Source: a virus. From it: 29,440 bases of DNA. The DNA is taken from positions 1 through 29,440 of the IMG/VR virus record IMGVR_UViG_3300009079_000084. One strand, 5' to 3'. Shown here piece by piece: positions 1 to 6,441 of the stretch. The position numbers were made by a program, and so were the translations under genes. The notes beneath the pieces are model-generated. The model made no database searches, had not been told where the DNA came from, and worked only from the letters and a program-made list of their open reading frames with translations. Each line of letters begins with the position of its first letter. Position 1 is the stretch's first letter.

Positions 1-339
1 CCAGAATTAACCTTCGAAGACTTCATCGATGGTCCAGCTGGATTAGTCACATACAGAATTTTTGAAGATAACATTAGAGATGTGAATTGGGGAGAAATAA
101 TTTCCTACGAAAACTTAATTGCGAATCCTGAGTCAGTAATCTCCAGAATACTTCACAGATGTGTAGGAGAACTTAATAGTGACGGTGTAGATTTGTCGGT
201 GGTAGATGTCATAATAGAAAAATCCCAGATTAAAAATCTAAGAGAAAGTGAGAATATGGGGTATGATGACAGTGTAGGAATATCCAAGAGCGTATTTACA
301 GAAGAACAAATAGAAAGTATACTAACCCATTTAAATTAA
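1..339 (+). CDS. Sulfotransferase-like protein, C-terminal part (5' truncated by window edge)
   Basis: The frame is open from base 1 to the TAA at 337-339 (112 residues visible); the start lies outside the window, and the internal ATG at 274 or GTG at 82 are not convincing starts. The stretch IISYENLIANPESVISRIL resembles the C-terminal region of P-loop sulfotransferases, where a 'xYExLxxxPxxxxxxIxxF' helix precedes the 3'-phosphate-binding loop, and KSQIKNLRESE resembles the following 'S-F-x-x-L-R' segment. The PAPS-binding P-loop would lie upstream and cannot be seen. It is followed by a terminator, so it ends its own transcription unit. Sulfotransferases in phages may decorate glycans or proteins, but the substrate here is unknown. 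The family assignment rests only on the C-terminal pattern. Confidence 0.55.
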   Translation, partial: PELTFEDFIDGPAGLVTYRIFEDNIRDVNWGEIISYENLIANPESVISRILHRCVGELNSDGVDLSVVDVIIEKSQIKNLRESENMGYDDSVGISKSVFTEEQIESILTHLN

Positions 340-376
340 AACTAAAAATAAATTTCATATTACGAATAACAATTAC

Positions 377-412
377 AAAGGACAGGTGAATATTTTTCGT
401 CTGTCCTTTTTA
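377..412 (+). terminator. Rho-independent terminator
   Basis: A 9-bp perfect stem AAAGGACAG (377-385) / CTGTCCTTT (401-409) with a 15-nt AT-rich loop is followed by Ts (410-411). It lies between the sulfotransferase-like gene and the glycosyltransferase-like gene. An ATG at 415 directly after it opens the downstream frame, but the better start is at 457. Confidence 0.8.
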
Positions 413-456
413 TTATGTGGCAAATAGTAATATTTATTCTATGTGTATATAGATGT

Positions 457-1113
457 ATGAATAATATATTTCTTACAGGTTGCGATAAAAATACGGAATG
501 GCAACTACCGTGGTTTCTAAATAATTATTTTAGAAACAATAGTACTCCTATACGAGTAGCTGACTTTGGTATGTCTGAAGAAATGTTAGAACATCTTTCG
601 TCTATTGACGTTGACGTATACGTACCATATAAAGTAAATCGGGTTGGGGAGGACGTGAAGGGTTGGTTCAAAAAACCTAGGACCATATACGAAGCGGCAT
701 ACCTTAACAGGACAGTTTGCTGGTTAGACACTGATTGTGAAGTTGTTTCTGATATAAGTTCTATATTTGATTATTACAAAGAAGATAAAATTGGAATGGT
801 GCATGATCGACCTTGGTCTAAAAGAAGACCTGATAATGGCCCTTGGTATAATAGTGGGGTTGTTCTTACGGGCAGAAACTGGAATCTCAGGAATTGGGTA
901 TTAGCTTGTGAAAAAAAACCTGTTGAAAGTGATCAACAAGTCCTACATTACTCTATGACAGAAATAGAGAAGATAGGGGTTATAGAACCCCTACCCCATA
1001 AGTTTAACTCGCTTAGATTGGATTCTGTGGACGGTATAGAGGTTAAAAACCCCCTTATTATCCATCACACGGGAAGTAAGGGTAATGATAAAATTAGGAA
1101 AATGATGAAATGA
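457..1113 (+). CDS. GT-A fold glycosyltransferase-like protein
   Basis: A 218-residue protein from the ATG at 457 (MNNIFLTGCD). The frame is open back to an ATG at 415, but that codon abuts the terminator and would add a hydrophobic leader. CWLDTDCEV in mid-protein fits the DxD metal/nucleotide-sugar motif of GT-A transferases such as GT8 family members. It is followed by a 'YNSGVVLTGRN' segment like the 'NSGvml' segment of GT8-like enzymes, and a late 'IIHHTGSKG' like the conserved 'HxxGxxKP' region. The donor and acceptor are unknown. The stop overlaps the next start (ATGA, 1110-1113), which suggests translational coupling with the cytidylyltransferase. The gene probably belongs to a surface-glycan module. 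Confidence 0.7.
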   Translation: MNNIFLTGCDKNTEWQLPWFLNNYFRNNSTPIRVADFGMSEEMLEHLSSIDVDVYVPYKVNRVGEDVKGWFKKPRTIYEAAYLNRTVCWLDTDCEVVSDISSIFDYYKEDKIGMVHDRPWSKRRPDNGPWYNSGVVLTGRNWNLRNWVLACEKKPVESDQQVLHYSMTEIEKIGVIEPLPHKFNSLRLDSVDGIEVKNPLIIHHTGSKGNDKIRKMMK

Positions 1114-1526
1114 AAGTGGGATTTACTTGTTCGGCTTTTGATTTGTTACATTCTGGTCATATAACAATGTTACGTGATGCTAAAGAACAATGCGACTATC
1201 TTATAGTTGGACTACAGGTAGACCCCTCTATAGAAAGAGATAAAAAAAACTCTCCCATACAAACAATAGTGGAGAGGTACACGCAATTAAATGCTGTGGG
1301 TTATGTTGATGAAATAATTCCTTATGTGACCGAACAGGATTTGGAGGATATTCTTTCTATGTATCGTATTGATGTAAGAATACTAGGAGAAGAATATCTA
1401 GAAAAAGACTTCACTGGTAAGGATATATGTAAGAAAAGAAGTATACTCAATTACTTTAATGAGCGTTCACACAGGTTCTCTTCTTCAGAACTAAGAACTA
1501 GAATTTCGGACAAGGAAAGGTCGTGA
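1110..1526 (+). CDS. TagD-like nucleotidyltransferase (glycerol-3-phosphate cytidylyltransferase family)
   Basis: 138 residues, a typical length for the TagD family. The N-terminal GFTCSAFDLLHSGH contains the HxGH nucleotide-binding motif of the cytidylyltransferase-like Rossmann superfamily. The C-terminal RFSSSELRTRI matches the second signature (R-[ST]-S-[ST]-x-[IL]). A 'RYTQLNAVGYVDEIIPY' segment corresponds to the 'R...l....yVdevi' region of this family. It should transfer a CMP or similar nucleotide onto a phosphorylated alcohol or sugar; the substrate cannot be told from sequence. It starts inside the stop of the glycosyltransferase-like gene and ends inside the GTG start of the next gene (1523-1526). 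Confidence 0.85.
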   Translation: MKVGFTCSAFDLLHSGHITMLRDAKEQCDYLIVGLQVDPSIERDKKNSPIQTIVERYTQLNAVGYVDEIIPYVTEQDLEDILSMYRIDVRILGEEYLEKDFTGKDICKKRSILNYFNERSHRFSSSELRTRISDKERS

Positions 1527-1756
1527 GTAAATATTTAATTTTAGTTATATTAGTAACGTCTTCTGTATTTGGGTTTTATTATAAATCCACACAGAGTAAA
1601 ATTTCTTCACAAGAAAAAACCATAGAAGTACAGAAGAGAACTGTAGAATCGTTAATGTCGAAGGTTGACAAAGTAACAAGTGCTTATAAAATAGTACTTG
1701 AAAATAATAAAAGACTTAGAAAGGAAAATAAATTATGTTCAATCAATTATTTGTAG
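1523..1756 (+). CDS. Small N-terminally anchored coiled-coil protein
   Basis: 77 residues from a GTG start with AAGGAAAGG (about 1512-1520) as ribosome binding site. Residues 4-19 form one hydrophobic segment, followed by a charged, heptad-like helix rich in K, E, Q and S. This is the shape of an inner-membrane i-spanin, but it is short, and a second protein of the same plan follows with a 22-nt overlap. It could be a duplicated or accessory spanin, or an unrelated membrane protein. No conserved domain is recognised. Confidence 0.6.
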   Translation: MSKYLILVILVTSSVFGFYYKSTQSKISSQEKTIEVQKRTVESLMSKVDKVTSAYKIVLENNKRLRKENKLCSINYL

Positions 1757-2118
1757 GAATAATACTAGTTCTAAGTCTGGGTTCTTGGTGGTTGTATTCT
1801 GAGAATGAAACTCTAAAAGAAAACGCAGTCAAATTAGAAACTGCATTCGAAGAACAAAAAGAAACTATAAATGTTCTCCAAAGGTCCTATGAGAAACAGG
1901 GAGAATCTCTCACAAATCTACAAAGAAATTATAGTCAAATAGAACAAGAGAAGGATCAGTATCTTGCCATATTTTCTAGACATAATTTTGATAAACTTTC
2001 ACAAGTAAAGCCGGGTCTTATGGAGATAAGATTTAACAATGGTACATCAGAAGTATTTGGAGACATAGAGAATGACAGCAAAAAAATTAGTGAGCTTGGC
2101 ACTACTGACACTCCTTAG
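1735..2118 (+). CDS. Putative i-spanin-like membrane coiled-coil protein
   Basis: 127 residues: a transmembrane segment at about residues 5-20 (LFVGIILVLSLGSWWLY), then a long Q/E/N-rich coiled coil (about 22-80) and a short globular end. The topology fits the inner-membrane half of a Rz/Rz1 spanin pair, which spans the periplasm and fuses the membranes at lysis. Support comes from the next gene, a lipoprotein whose start lies inside this reading frame at 2072. That overlapping order is typical of Rz/Rz1. No endolysin or holin is seen nearby in this window, so the lysis role is inferred from architecture alone. Confidence 0.55.
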   Translation: MFNQLFVGIILVLSLGSWWLYSENETLKENAVKLETAFEEQKETINVLQRSYEKQGESLTNLQRNYSQIEQEKDQYLAIFSRHNFDKLSQVKPGLMEIRFNNGTSEVFGDIENDSKKISELGTTDTP

Positions 2119-2599
2119 TGGTTGTAGTACTCTCCAGAATATTTTCGGAGAGAAAGAAATTCAGGTTATAACAAAGCCCGTAAAGATTGAGATAATACAG
2201 CCGACACTACCGAGACCAATCCAGTTGGAGAACCCAAAGTGGTATGTCGCATCTGAGGCTGTTGTTGCCAATCCTTGTAAAGCTACACTATCATTTGACC
2301 CAAAAAGATTTGACGATAAGGGCAACGAGAGATTTAAAAGACCGAAAGATTGTGACATGGGTGAGAGAGAAAATCCCAGTTGGTCTGTGGGTTATACATA
2401 CTTAGATAGATTCTTAGACGAGATGAAAGATAAGAATGATGGCAAAGTTGTGTTTGTCGCTATGACTGTTGGAGACTATAAAATGATGTCAACCAACACC
2501 CAAGAACTAAGAAGATACATACGAGAGCTCGGAGAAGTTATTGTATATTATAGAAATGTCACTATTGATGACAACATAGAAGAAGAAAGTGGAGAATAA
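2072..2599 (+). CDS. Lipoprotein, candidate o-spanin (Rz1-like)
   Basis: 175 residues. The N-terminus MTAKKLVSLALLTLLSGCS is a classical lipoprotein signal with lipobox L-S-G-C (Cys18). A proline-containing stretch follows (IIQPTLPRPIQL, about residues 41-52), as in many o-spanins. Its start lies 47 nt inside the upstream coiled-coil gene. At 175 residues it is much longer than classical Rz1 (about 40 residues mature), and the C-terminal domain ('GKVVFVAMTVGDYKMMSTN...RRYI') looks like a separate folded part. The protein is therefore surely a lipoprotein, while the o-spanin role is an inference from gene order. Confidence 0.65.
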   Translation: MTAKKLVSLALLTLLSGCSTLQNIFGEKEIQVITKPVKIEIIQPTLPRPIQLENPKWYVASEAVVANPCKATLSFDPKRFDDKGNERFKRPKDCDMGERENPSWSVGYTYLDRFLDEMKDKNDGKVVFVAMTVGDYKMMSTNTQELRRYIRELGEVIVYYRNVTIDDNIEEESGE

Positions 2600-2601
2600 T
2601 A

Positions 2602-3075
2602 ATGTATGAATACAGTGCGAAAATTATTAGAGTCGTTGATGGTGATACTGTGGATGTTGACATTAATCTTGGTTTTGGTGTCGTTTTTGCTAATCAGCGC
2701 GTTAGGTTATATGGTATCGATACTCCTGAGTCGCGCACGAGAGATCCTATCGAGAAAATCTTTGGAAAGACTGCATCAAAGTTTCTTACAGAGAAATTGG
2801 GGGAGAAATGCACACTCCGCACTAGACTGGACAACAAAGGAAAGTACGGAAGAGTCCTCGGAGAATTTGTTGTCTACGATCACGAAACTGATTCAGAAAT
2901 GACAGTAAACAATATTATGATACGAGATCACTATGCTGTCGAATATTTTGGTCAATCTAAGGATGACATCGAAGATGAACATCTGGTCAATAGAGATTTA
3001 TTGATGGAGAAACTCGGTCTTCCAAAATGCGAAGACGGAGAATATACCATGTTAGCTGAGAAGATGGGTCTATAA
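2602..3075 (+). CDS. Staphylococcal-nuclease-like (TNase/SNase) protein
   Basis: 157 residues. RVVDGDTVDVDI is the first beta-strand signature (Asp ligands), VRLYGIDTPES carries the catalytic Arg and Glu equivalents of SNase Arg35/Glu43, and GKYGRVLGE supplies the third catalytic Arg (Arg87 equivalent). All catalytic positions therefore appear intact. No signal peptide is visible, so it should act in the cytoplasm, for example in degrading host nucleic acid or in DNA/RNA turnover. GGAG about 10 nt upstream serves as ribosome binding site. The stop overlaps the next start (TAATG at 3073). Confidence 0.9.
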   Translation: MYEYSAKIIRVVDGDTVDVDINLGFGVVFANQRVRLYGIDTPESRTRDPIEKIFGKTASKFLTEKLGEKCTLRTRLDNKGKYGRVLGEFVVYDHETDSEMTVNNIMIRDHYAVEYFGQSKDDIEDEHLVNRDLLMEKLGLPKCEDGEYTMLAEKMGL

Positions 3076-3716
3076 TGAGAGTTAATGTTTTGGGTAATGG
3101 TGATTGGGCGGATCTCTTTAAAAGAGGTACCGAAGGTAAATTGTTAGTGTGTAATATGCCTCCAATGCAGTTAACTAAAGAAGAAGTCTATGCAAGTTGT
3201 ATGGTAGACTTCAAGATGATGGCTGCTCTGACTGAAGGTAGTGTTAATCTTGGAATGTATGACTGGGTCTTAGGGAATAGACCTAGAAGATGGATGGAAT
3301 CTCACCCAGCATTCTATTTAAAATATTCTCAGAACATCAAAGGGTTCTGGACACATGTACCTCCATATGCCCAACTGCCGGGTCATGCGAAGTCTCAGGC
3401 AGCGACCAACTATAGTTGTGGTCATATGGCAGTAGATTATGCCTGTAGAAAGATGCGAGCAACCGAGGTACATCTGTATGGATTTGATTCTATGTTTGAT
3501 CTAAATCTAAGAAGTTGTACAGATTTGGTATTAGAGTCTGATAGAAGTTCTTTGAATACTCACAGACTCGCCACAAACTGGAGACCTATTTGGTCAAACT
3601 TTTTTAAAGAATTTCCAGAAATAAGCTTTACAATTTATCACAGACATGATAAAATAAAGTTTCCTATTGGAAAAAACGTGAAAGTAATTGCTATTAAAGA
3701 GGATAAAAATGATTGA
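3075..3716 (+). CDS. Putative GT29/DUF115-like protein
   Basis: 213 residues. The N-terminal MRVNVLGNGDW resembles the 'vvGnGpS' opening of sialyltransferase-like (GT29) and DUF115/MAF proteins. The later NYSCGHMAVDYACRK then EVHLYGFDSMF pattern matches the 'sSG..ai..A...g...i.l.GfD' motif of these groups. A nucleotide-sugar-dependent transfer is therefore plausible, in line with the glycosyltransferase and cytidylyltransferase genes 2 kb upstream. The match is by pattern only, so an alternative is a conserved phage protein of unknown role. It starts in a TAATG overlap and its end overlaps the small membrane protein (3709). Confidence 0.45.
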   Translation: MRVNVLGNGDWADLFKRGTEGKLLVCNMPPMQLTKEEVYASCMVDFKMMAALTEGSVNLGMYDWVLGNRPRRWMESHPAFYLKYSQNIKGFWTHVPPYAQLPGHAKSQAATNYSCGHMAVDYACRKMRATEVHLYGFDSMFDLNLRSCTDLVLESDRSSLNTHRLATNWRPIWSNFFKEFPEISFTIYHRHDKIKFPIGKNVKVIAIKEDKND

Positions 3717-3864
3717 TATTATGAAAGAATTTGCAGAAGATAATCTGCCTAAAGTGAAGAGTTTTATTGAATATACTTTACACGACTTTAAGAACGTTTG
3801 GCTGTATAAACCAAACGTTCTAATTTGGTGTGTTGTCGCTTTTATTTTAGCATTAATATACTGA
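3709..3864 (+). CDS. 51-residue single-span membrane protein
   Basis: Open frame from ATG 3709 to TGA 3862-3864, starting 8 nt before the end of the previous gene with GAGGA (3699-3703) as ribosome binding site. An amphipathic N-terminal part is followed by a C-terminal hydrophobic segment (about residues 37-51, VLIWCVVAFILALIY) ending right at the stop. The last 12 bases overlap the end of the minus-strand gene at 3853. A perfect 11-bp inverted repeat lies within the frame (3791-3821). The function is unknown. The frame-consistent hydrophobic tail and good spacing argue for a real gene. Confidence 0.6.
   Translation: MIDIMKEFAEDNLPKVKSFIEYTLHDFKNVWLYKPNVLIWCVVAFILALIY
3791..3821. repeat. 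Perfect 11-bp inverted repeat inside a small gene
   Basis: AGAACGTTTGG (3791-3801) and CCAAACGTTCT (3811-3821) form a perfect stem with a 9-nt loop. There is no U-tract on either side, so it is not a standard intrinsic terminator. It sits about 40 bp before the tail-to-tail junction of converging genes and could act as a transcript 3'-end or processing hairpin. Confidence 0.75.
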
Positions 3865-4722
3865 GATAATACGATCCATTAACATGTACTCTTCTGGTCT
3901 ACCACCGGAAGATTTTATATCAGAGTCCCATTCGCTACGGTTTGAAAAGACTCTAGTCAGGGATTCTGTATTATCTTTCTTTCTGGATAGAACAAATTTT
4001 TCAGAATCCCCCTGATTGTAGTACATATCTACTAAATCGAAGTCGGGGGTACATATCGGAGAAAAACATTCTCTTACCGCAATCTCTGCGAAAACTTCGG
4101 CATTCTTAGGAACTCCCAAGAAAACTACCGCATCAAACTTTTCCTGTCCTCCAGATAAAGATACATTCCACTCAAACTTATCCATACCGTGACGATATTG
4201 TTTGTTACTTTGCAAAGTGCAATCTCTTAGACCGTTGTTTCTATACATAGCGTGCATTATTCCTCTATGACGACTTTCTGAGGGACTGCAAACCTTTATA
4301 TCTCCCTTGTATCCGAACATCTTCCATATCATAGGAATAAACTGTAAAACTATATTAGGATCTGATAATTGATCTAAATGAGCCCTTTCTGGGGACATAA
4401 GATCTACATGTCTATAAGCGTCTCTCGGAAGTAACCAAGATGTCTGTCCGTCATTAAAATGTCCAACAAAAAGAATATTTTTATAATCCTTTGTTCTTAG
4501 GAAGTTACAATACATCGGACATCTTGACAGAACTTCTTCTACTGTATTTACTCTGTTAGAGGAGTGACGAAGGTAAAGTTTATTATTTTTTATGTTATCG
4601 TTTAACTGACCATTTAGGTCACGTGACATTTTTTCTTTCTCATGTCCTAGAACATATTGATAGACTGGTCCGTTTTCGTCAGTCTCCCTTAAAATTGTTT
4701 CGTTTTTTGTATTGAAAAACAT
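3853..4722 (-). CDS. Hypothetical protein
   Basis: 289 residues, start ATG at 4722 with AAGGGA upstream on the minus strand. I recognise no family. Visible traits: a segment 'NILFVGHFNDGQTSWLLPRDA' in the first half, a 'KFDAVVFLGVPKNAEVFAEIAVRE' beta-alpha segment in the second half, and Cys residues at scattered positions. The alternating hydrophobic strand/helix pattern suggests a Rossmann-like alpha/beta fold, as in methyltransferase-like proteins, but no SAM motif is clear. It lies 3 bp after the gp-like coiled-coil gene (4726-4992), so both probably share the late promoter at 4998-5005. Confidence 0.7.
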   Translation of the reverse strand: MFFNTKNETILRETDENGPVYQYVLGHEKEKMSRDLNGQLNDNIKNNKLYLRHSSNRVNTVEEVLSRCPMYCNFLRTKDYKNILFVGHFNDGQTSWLLPRDAYRHVDLMSPERAHLDQLSDPNIVLQFIPMIWKMFGYKGDIKVCSPSESRHRGIMHAMYRNNGLRDCTLQSNKQYRHGMDKFEWNVSLSGGQEKFDAVVFLGVPKNAEVFAEIAVRECFSPICTPDFDLVDMYYNQGDSEKFVLSRKKDNTESLTRVFSNRSEWDSDIKSSGGRPEEYMLMDRIISVY

Positions 4723-4725
4723 TTA

Positions 4726-4992
4726 TTAATTTCCCTTATAGATATTTTGGATATAGTTTTCAAACTCTTCGATTTTGTTCAATCGATTAGGCCATAAAAT
4801 ATATTCCTTCTCAGGGTTCTGTTTTAGATTATTGAGAAGAGGTTGGATCGCATTAAACAATTTGTCTAATCGATCTTGCGTAGCGTCCACAGTAGAAGAA
4901 ACAGATTCTAACTTAGACGAAGCATTCTGCACCGCCTCAAGTTCTTCCTCGTTTACTAGTGTGAAACCAAAGTCAAATAATTGTTCTGTCAT
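4726..4992 (-). CDS. Conserved coiled-coil protein of marine T4-like phages
   Basis: 88 residues beginning MTEQLFDFGFTLVNEEEL. The opening 'LFDFGF' motif, a central helix with heptad character (about 18-50) and the 'LWPNRLNKIEEFENYI' end recall a small conserved protein of marine T4-like phages of unknown function (recognised from memory, not searched). It is the first gene of a minus-strand pair. A perfect TATAAATA on the minus strand ends only 5 nt before the ATG, leaving essentially no leader (see promoter entry). Confidence 0.75.
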   Translation of the reverse strand: MTEQLFDFGFTLVNEEELEAVQNASSKLESVSSTVDATQDRLDKLFNAIQPLLNNLKQNPEKEYILWPNRLNKIEEFENYIQNIYKGN

Positions 4993-4997
4993 GCGTA

Positions 4998-5005
4998 TAT
5001 TTATA
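4998..5005 (-). promoter_or_regulatory. T4-type late promoter (TATAAATA), nearly leaderless
   Basis: The plus strand reads TATTTATA, i.e. TATAAATA on the minus strand, the T4 late -10 consensus. Transcription would begin about 6 nt downstream, at or next to the A of the ATG at 4992, so the message may be leaderless. Confidence 0.6.
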
Positions 5006-5016
5006 CAAATTAAACC

Positions 5017-5045
5017 TTGACTTTTATTGTTTATGCGTGTATAAT
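5017..5045 (+). promoter_or_regulatory. Sigma70 promoter TTGACT-17-TATAAT
   Basis: TTGACT (5017-5022), a 17-nt spacer, then TATAAT (5040-5045). It faces right, towards the genes at 5076 and 5374, and is divergent from the late promoter at 4998-5005. It lacks the AAACGC box that marks the early promoters at 19-23 kb. Confidence 0.85.
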
Positions 5046-5075
5046 GTACTTATTATTCGAATGGGAATGTATATT

Positions 5076-5372
5076 ATGCAACACGGAAATATGAGATGTT
5101 ACCCCAGTGGTCGGAAGAAATCTTTCAATGCTTGGACCACAAAGAAAAAACCCCAACCAAAGTTTGTGCCTATGGAAGTGGTGAACGAACCTTATCGCAG
5201 ACCGACACCTATATATCAATCAGTAGATTGTGGTACCATACACACTACAAAGGAAGAGAGATCAGTCTATACTGGCACTCTTGTTAAAGGTATCAGTACT
5301 ATGCACAAATCTAATATGGTTCCTATTATCAACGATCAAGAAGCTAAAGACCACGCGAGTATGAGGAGGTAA
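5076..5372 (+). CDS. Conserved small basic phage protein
   Basis: The frame is open from 5037, but TATAAT of the promoter lies at 5040-5045, so translation must begin later. ATGs at 5061, 5067 and 5076 are possible; 5076 has GGGA about 10 nt upstream and is chosen with low certainty (98 residues). The protein is basic, with 'RKKSFNAWTTKKKPQPKFVPM' and 'YRRPTPIYQSVD' segments. I recall similar short proteins in T4-like marine phages without a known role. The next gene begins immediately after it behind AGGAGG (5364-5369). Confidence 0.65.
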   Translation: MQHGNMRCYPSGRKKSFNAWTTKKKPQPKFVPMEVVNEPYRRPTPIYQSVDCGTIHTTKEERSVYTGTLVKGISTMHKSNMVPIINDQEAKDHASMRR

Positions 5373-5373
5373 T

Positions 5374-5523
5374 ATGGGACGTTCACAATCCAAACGTAGT
5401 GGTCGGAAGAACACGATAAAGGACTTTGGTAACCCTGTATCTAAGAACATGGAGAAGTTTAATCGTCCTTCTACTCATGTTGATAAGAAAAAAGAAGCGA
5501 AAAAAACTGGCGACTACAAATAA
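5374..5523 (+). CDS. 49-residue lysine-rich conserved protein
   Basis: ATG at 5374 with a perfect AGGAGG (5364-5369) 4 nt upstream, stop TAA at 5521-5523. The sequence is very basic (GRSQSKRSGRKN..., 'KKKEAKKTG') with a central 'DFGNPVSKNMEKFNRPSTH' that looks conserved and non-random. It could be an RNA- or DNA-binding or structural accessory protein; no function is known to me. It is the last gene before the consensus promoter at 5529. Confidence 0.7.
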   Translation: MGRSQSKRSGRKNTIKDFGNPVSKNMEKFNRPSTHVDKKKEAKKTGDYK

Positions 5524-5528
5524 AAGAC

Positions 5529-5557
5529 TTGACAATATTGTTTTATTGTGTTATAAT
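5529..5557 (+). promoter_or_regulatory. Perfect sigma70 promoter TTGACA-17-TATAAT
   Basis: TTGACA (5529-5534), 17 nt, TATAAT (5552-5557): full consensus at both boxes with optimal spacing. The start site near 5564 precedes the operon 5648-7150 that ends with gp33. Confidence 0.9.
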
Positions 5558-5647
5558 GTGTAACATAATGTCGATAAACGTAGATTCCTATTGATTGGTA
5601 TGGTATCGACATTAAATTTAATTATGGATAATGTGAGGATAAGTAGT

Positions 5648-5881
5648 ATGACAGCAACTATTAGTAAAGAAGAACGATACGCTATGATTCGACGTGCTGC
5701 AAAGAAAGTGCAAAAACGTCAGAAATTACAACGTAGTTCGGACAAGTTAACTAAGGAAGCTATACGAATTGATCGTCAAGATCATAAAGAGCGAATATCA
5801 TGGAGTGATGCAGATGTGTATGCAAATGCTCATTACAGTGATGTTTACAATGCAACAATGAAAAGTGAAGAATGGAGTTAA
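5648..5881 (+). CDS. Small basic hypothetical protein
   Basis: 77 residues from ATG 5648 (MTATISKEERYAM) with GAGG (5635-5638) upstream; the longer frame from 5591 lacks a good ribosome binding site. A helical, lysine/arginine-rich N-terminal half (RRAAKKVQKRQK) is followed by an acidic/aromatic C-terminal part. First gene of the operon behind the promoter at 5529. No family recognised. Confidence 0.65.
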   Translation: MTATISKEERYAMIRRAAKKVQKRQKLQRSSDKLTKEAIRIDRQDHKERISWSDADVYANAHYSDVYNATMKSEEWS

Positions 5882-5882
5882 G

Positions 5883-6164
5883 ATGGATAATCTTATTGAT
5901 TTGGGTCAATACCCACGTAATGATGTTGAGTTAATCTCTCGTGAGTTTATGCGAGTAGTTTATCTTGATGTGTGTAAGGATTACGCTGAAGAAGTTGAAA
6001 AGGAAGATAAGGATGAAGGTGTCATCCAAAACATTGAAGACCTAATTCGTTCTATAGAAATGGTTATTATCATGTTAGATGGTAACGATGACTTCCTGAA
6101 ATTCATAACTTCAGGTGACGAAGAAGAAGTATCTGAGGAAGATGCTGAATACGATAGATTTTGA
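5883..6164 (+). CDS. Acidic hypothetical protein
   Basis: 93 residues from ATG 5883 (MDNLIDLGQYPRND) with GGAG (5875-5878) overlapping the previous stop; an upstream in-frame ATG at 5865 lacks such a site. It is helical and strongly acidic (for example 'GDEEEVSEEDAEYD' at the end). I recall short proteins of this type in marine T4-like phages, but the function is unknown. Confidence 0.65.
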   Translation: MDNLIDLGQYPRNDVELISREFMRVVYLDVCKDYAEEVEKEDKDEGVIQNIEDLIRSIEMVIIMLDGNDDFLKFITSGDEEEVSEEDAEYDRF

Positions 6165-6173
6165 GGATTTGAT

Positions 6174-6440
6174 ATGATTGAATTATATGATGATGTTGTA
6201 CGTGCGTTACAGAGTGGTAGTGCTAACGTGAAATTCATGAAGGTCAATGGAGATTTCCGTGACATGACTTGTACTCTAGAAGAGTCTGTTATTGGAAAAC
6301 AGGAAGTTGATCCTAATGGAAAGACAAAGGTCAATCGTGAGGTTGTCCGTTGTTATGATACGAATGCTGAAGGGTGGCGTTCGTTTAGATTAAACTCTGT
6401 CCTAGAGTTTAGTAGTAGAACCCTAAGTTGGACTCTATAA
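6174..6440 (+). CDS. SH3-like beta-barrel protein of T4-like phages
   Basis: 88 residues with GAGGA (6163-6167) as ribosome binding site. The pattern 'VKFMKVNGDFRDMTCTL...' followed after a charged loop by 'VRCYDTNAEGWRSFRLNSVLEF' is the arrangement of the small 'SH3 beta-barrel fold-containing' proteins of T4-like phages (two beta-hairpins around a W-R-S-F-R core). The family is known in many marine myoviruses but has no established role; nucleic-acid or protein binding is a reasonable guess. It is in the gp33 operon. Confidence 0.75.
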   Translation: MIELYDDVVRALQSGSANVKFMKVNGDFRDMTCTLEESVIGKQEVDPNGKTKVNREVVRCYDTNAEGWRSFRLNSVLEFSSRTLSWTL

Positions 6441-6441
6441 G

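Noticed and set aside
4775-5020. Plus-strand open frame of 81 codons
   Set aside because: Antisense to the conserved coiled-coil gene, without ribosome binding site, and overlapping the promoter region.
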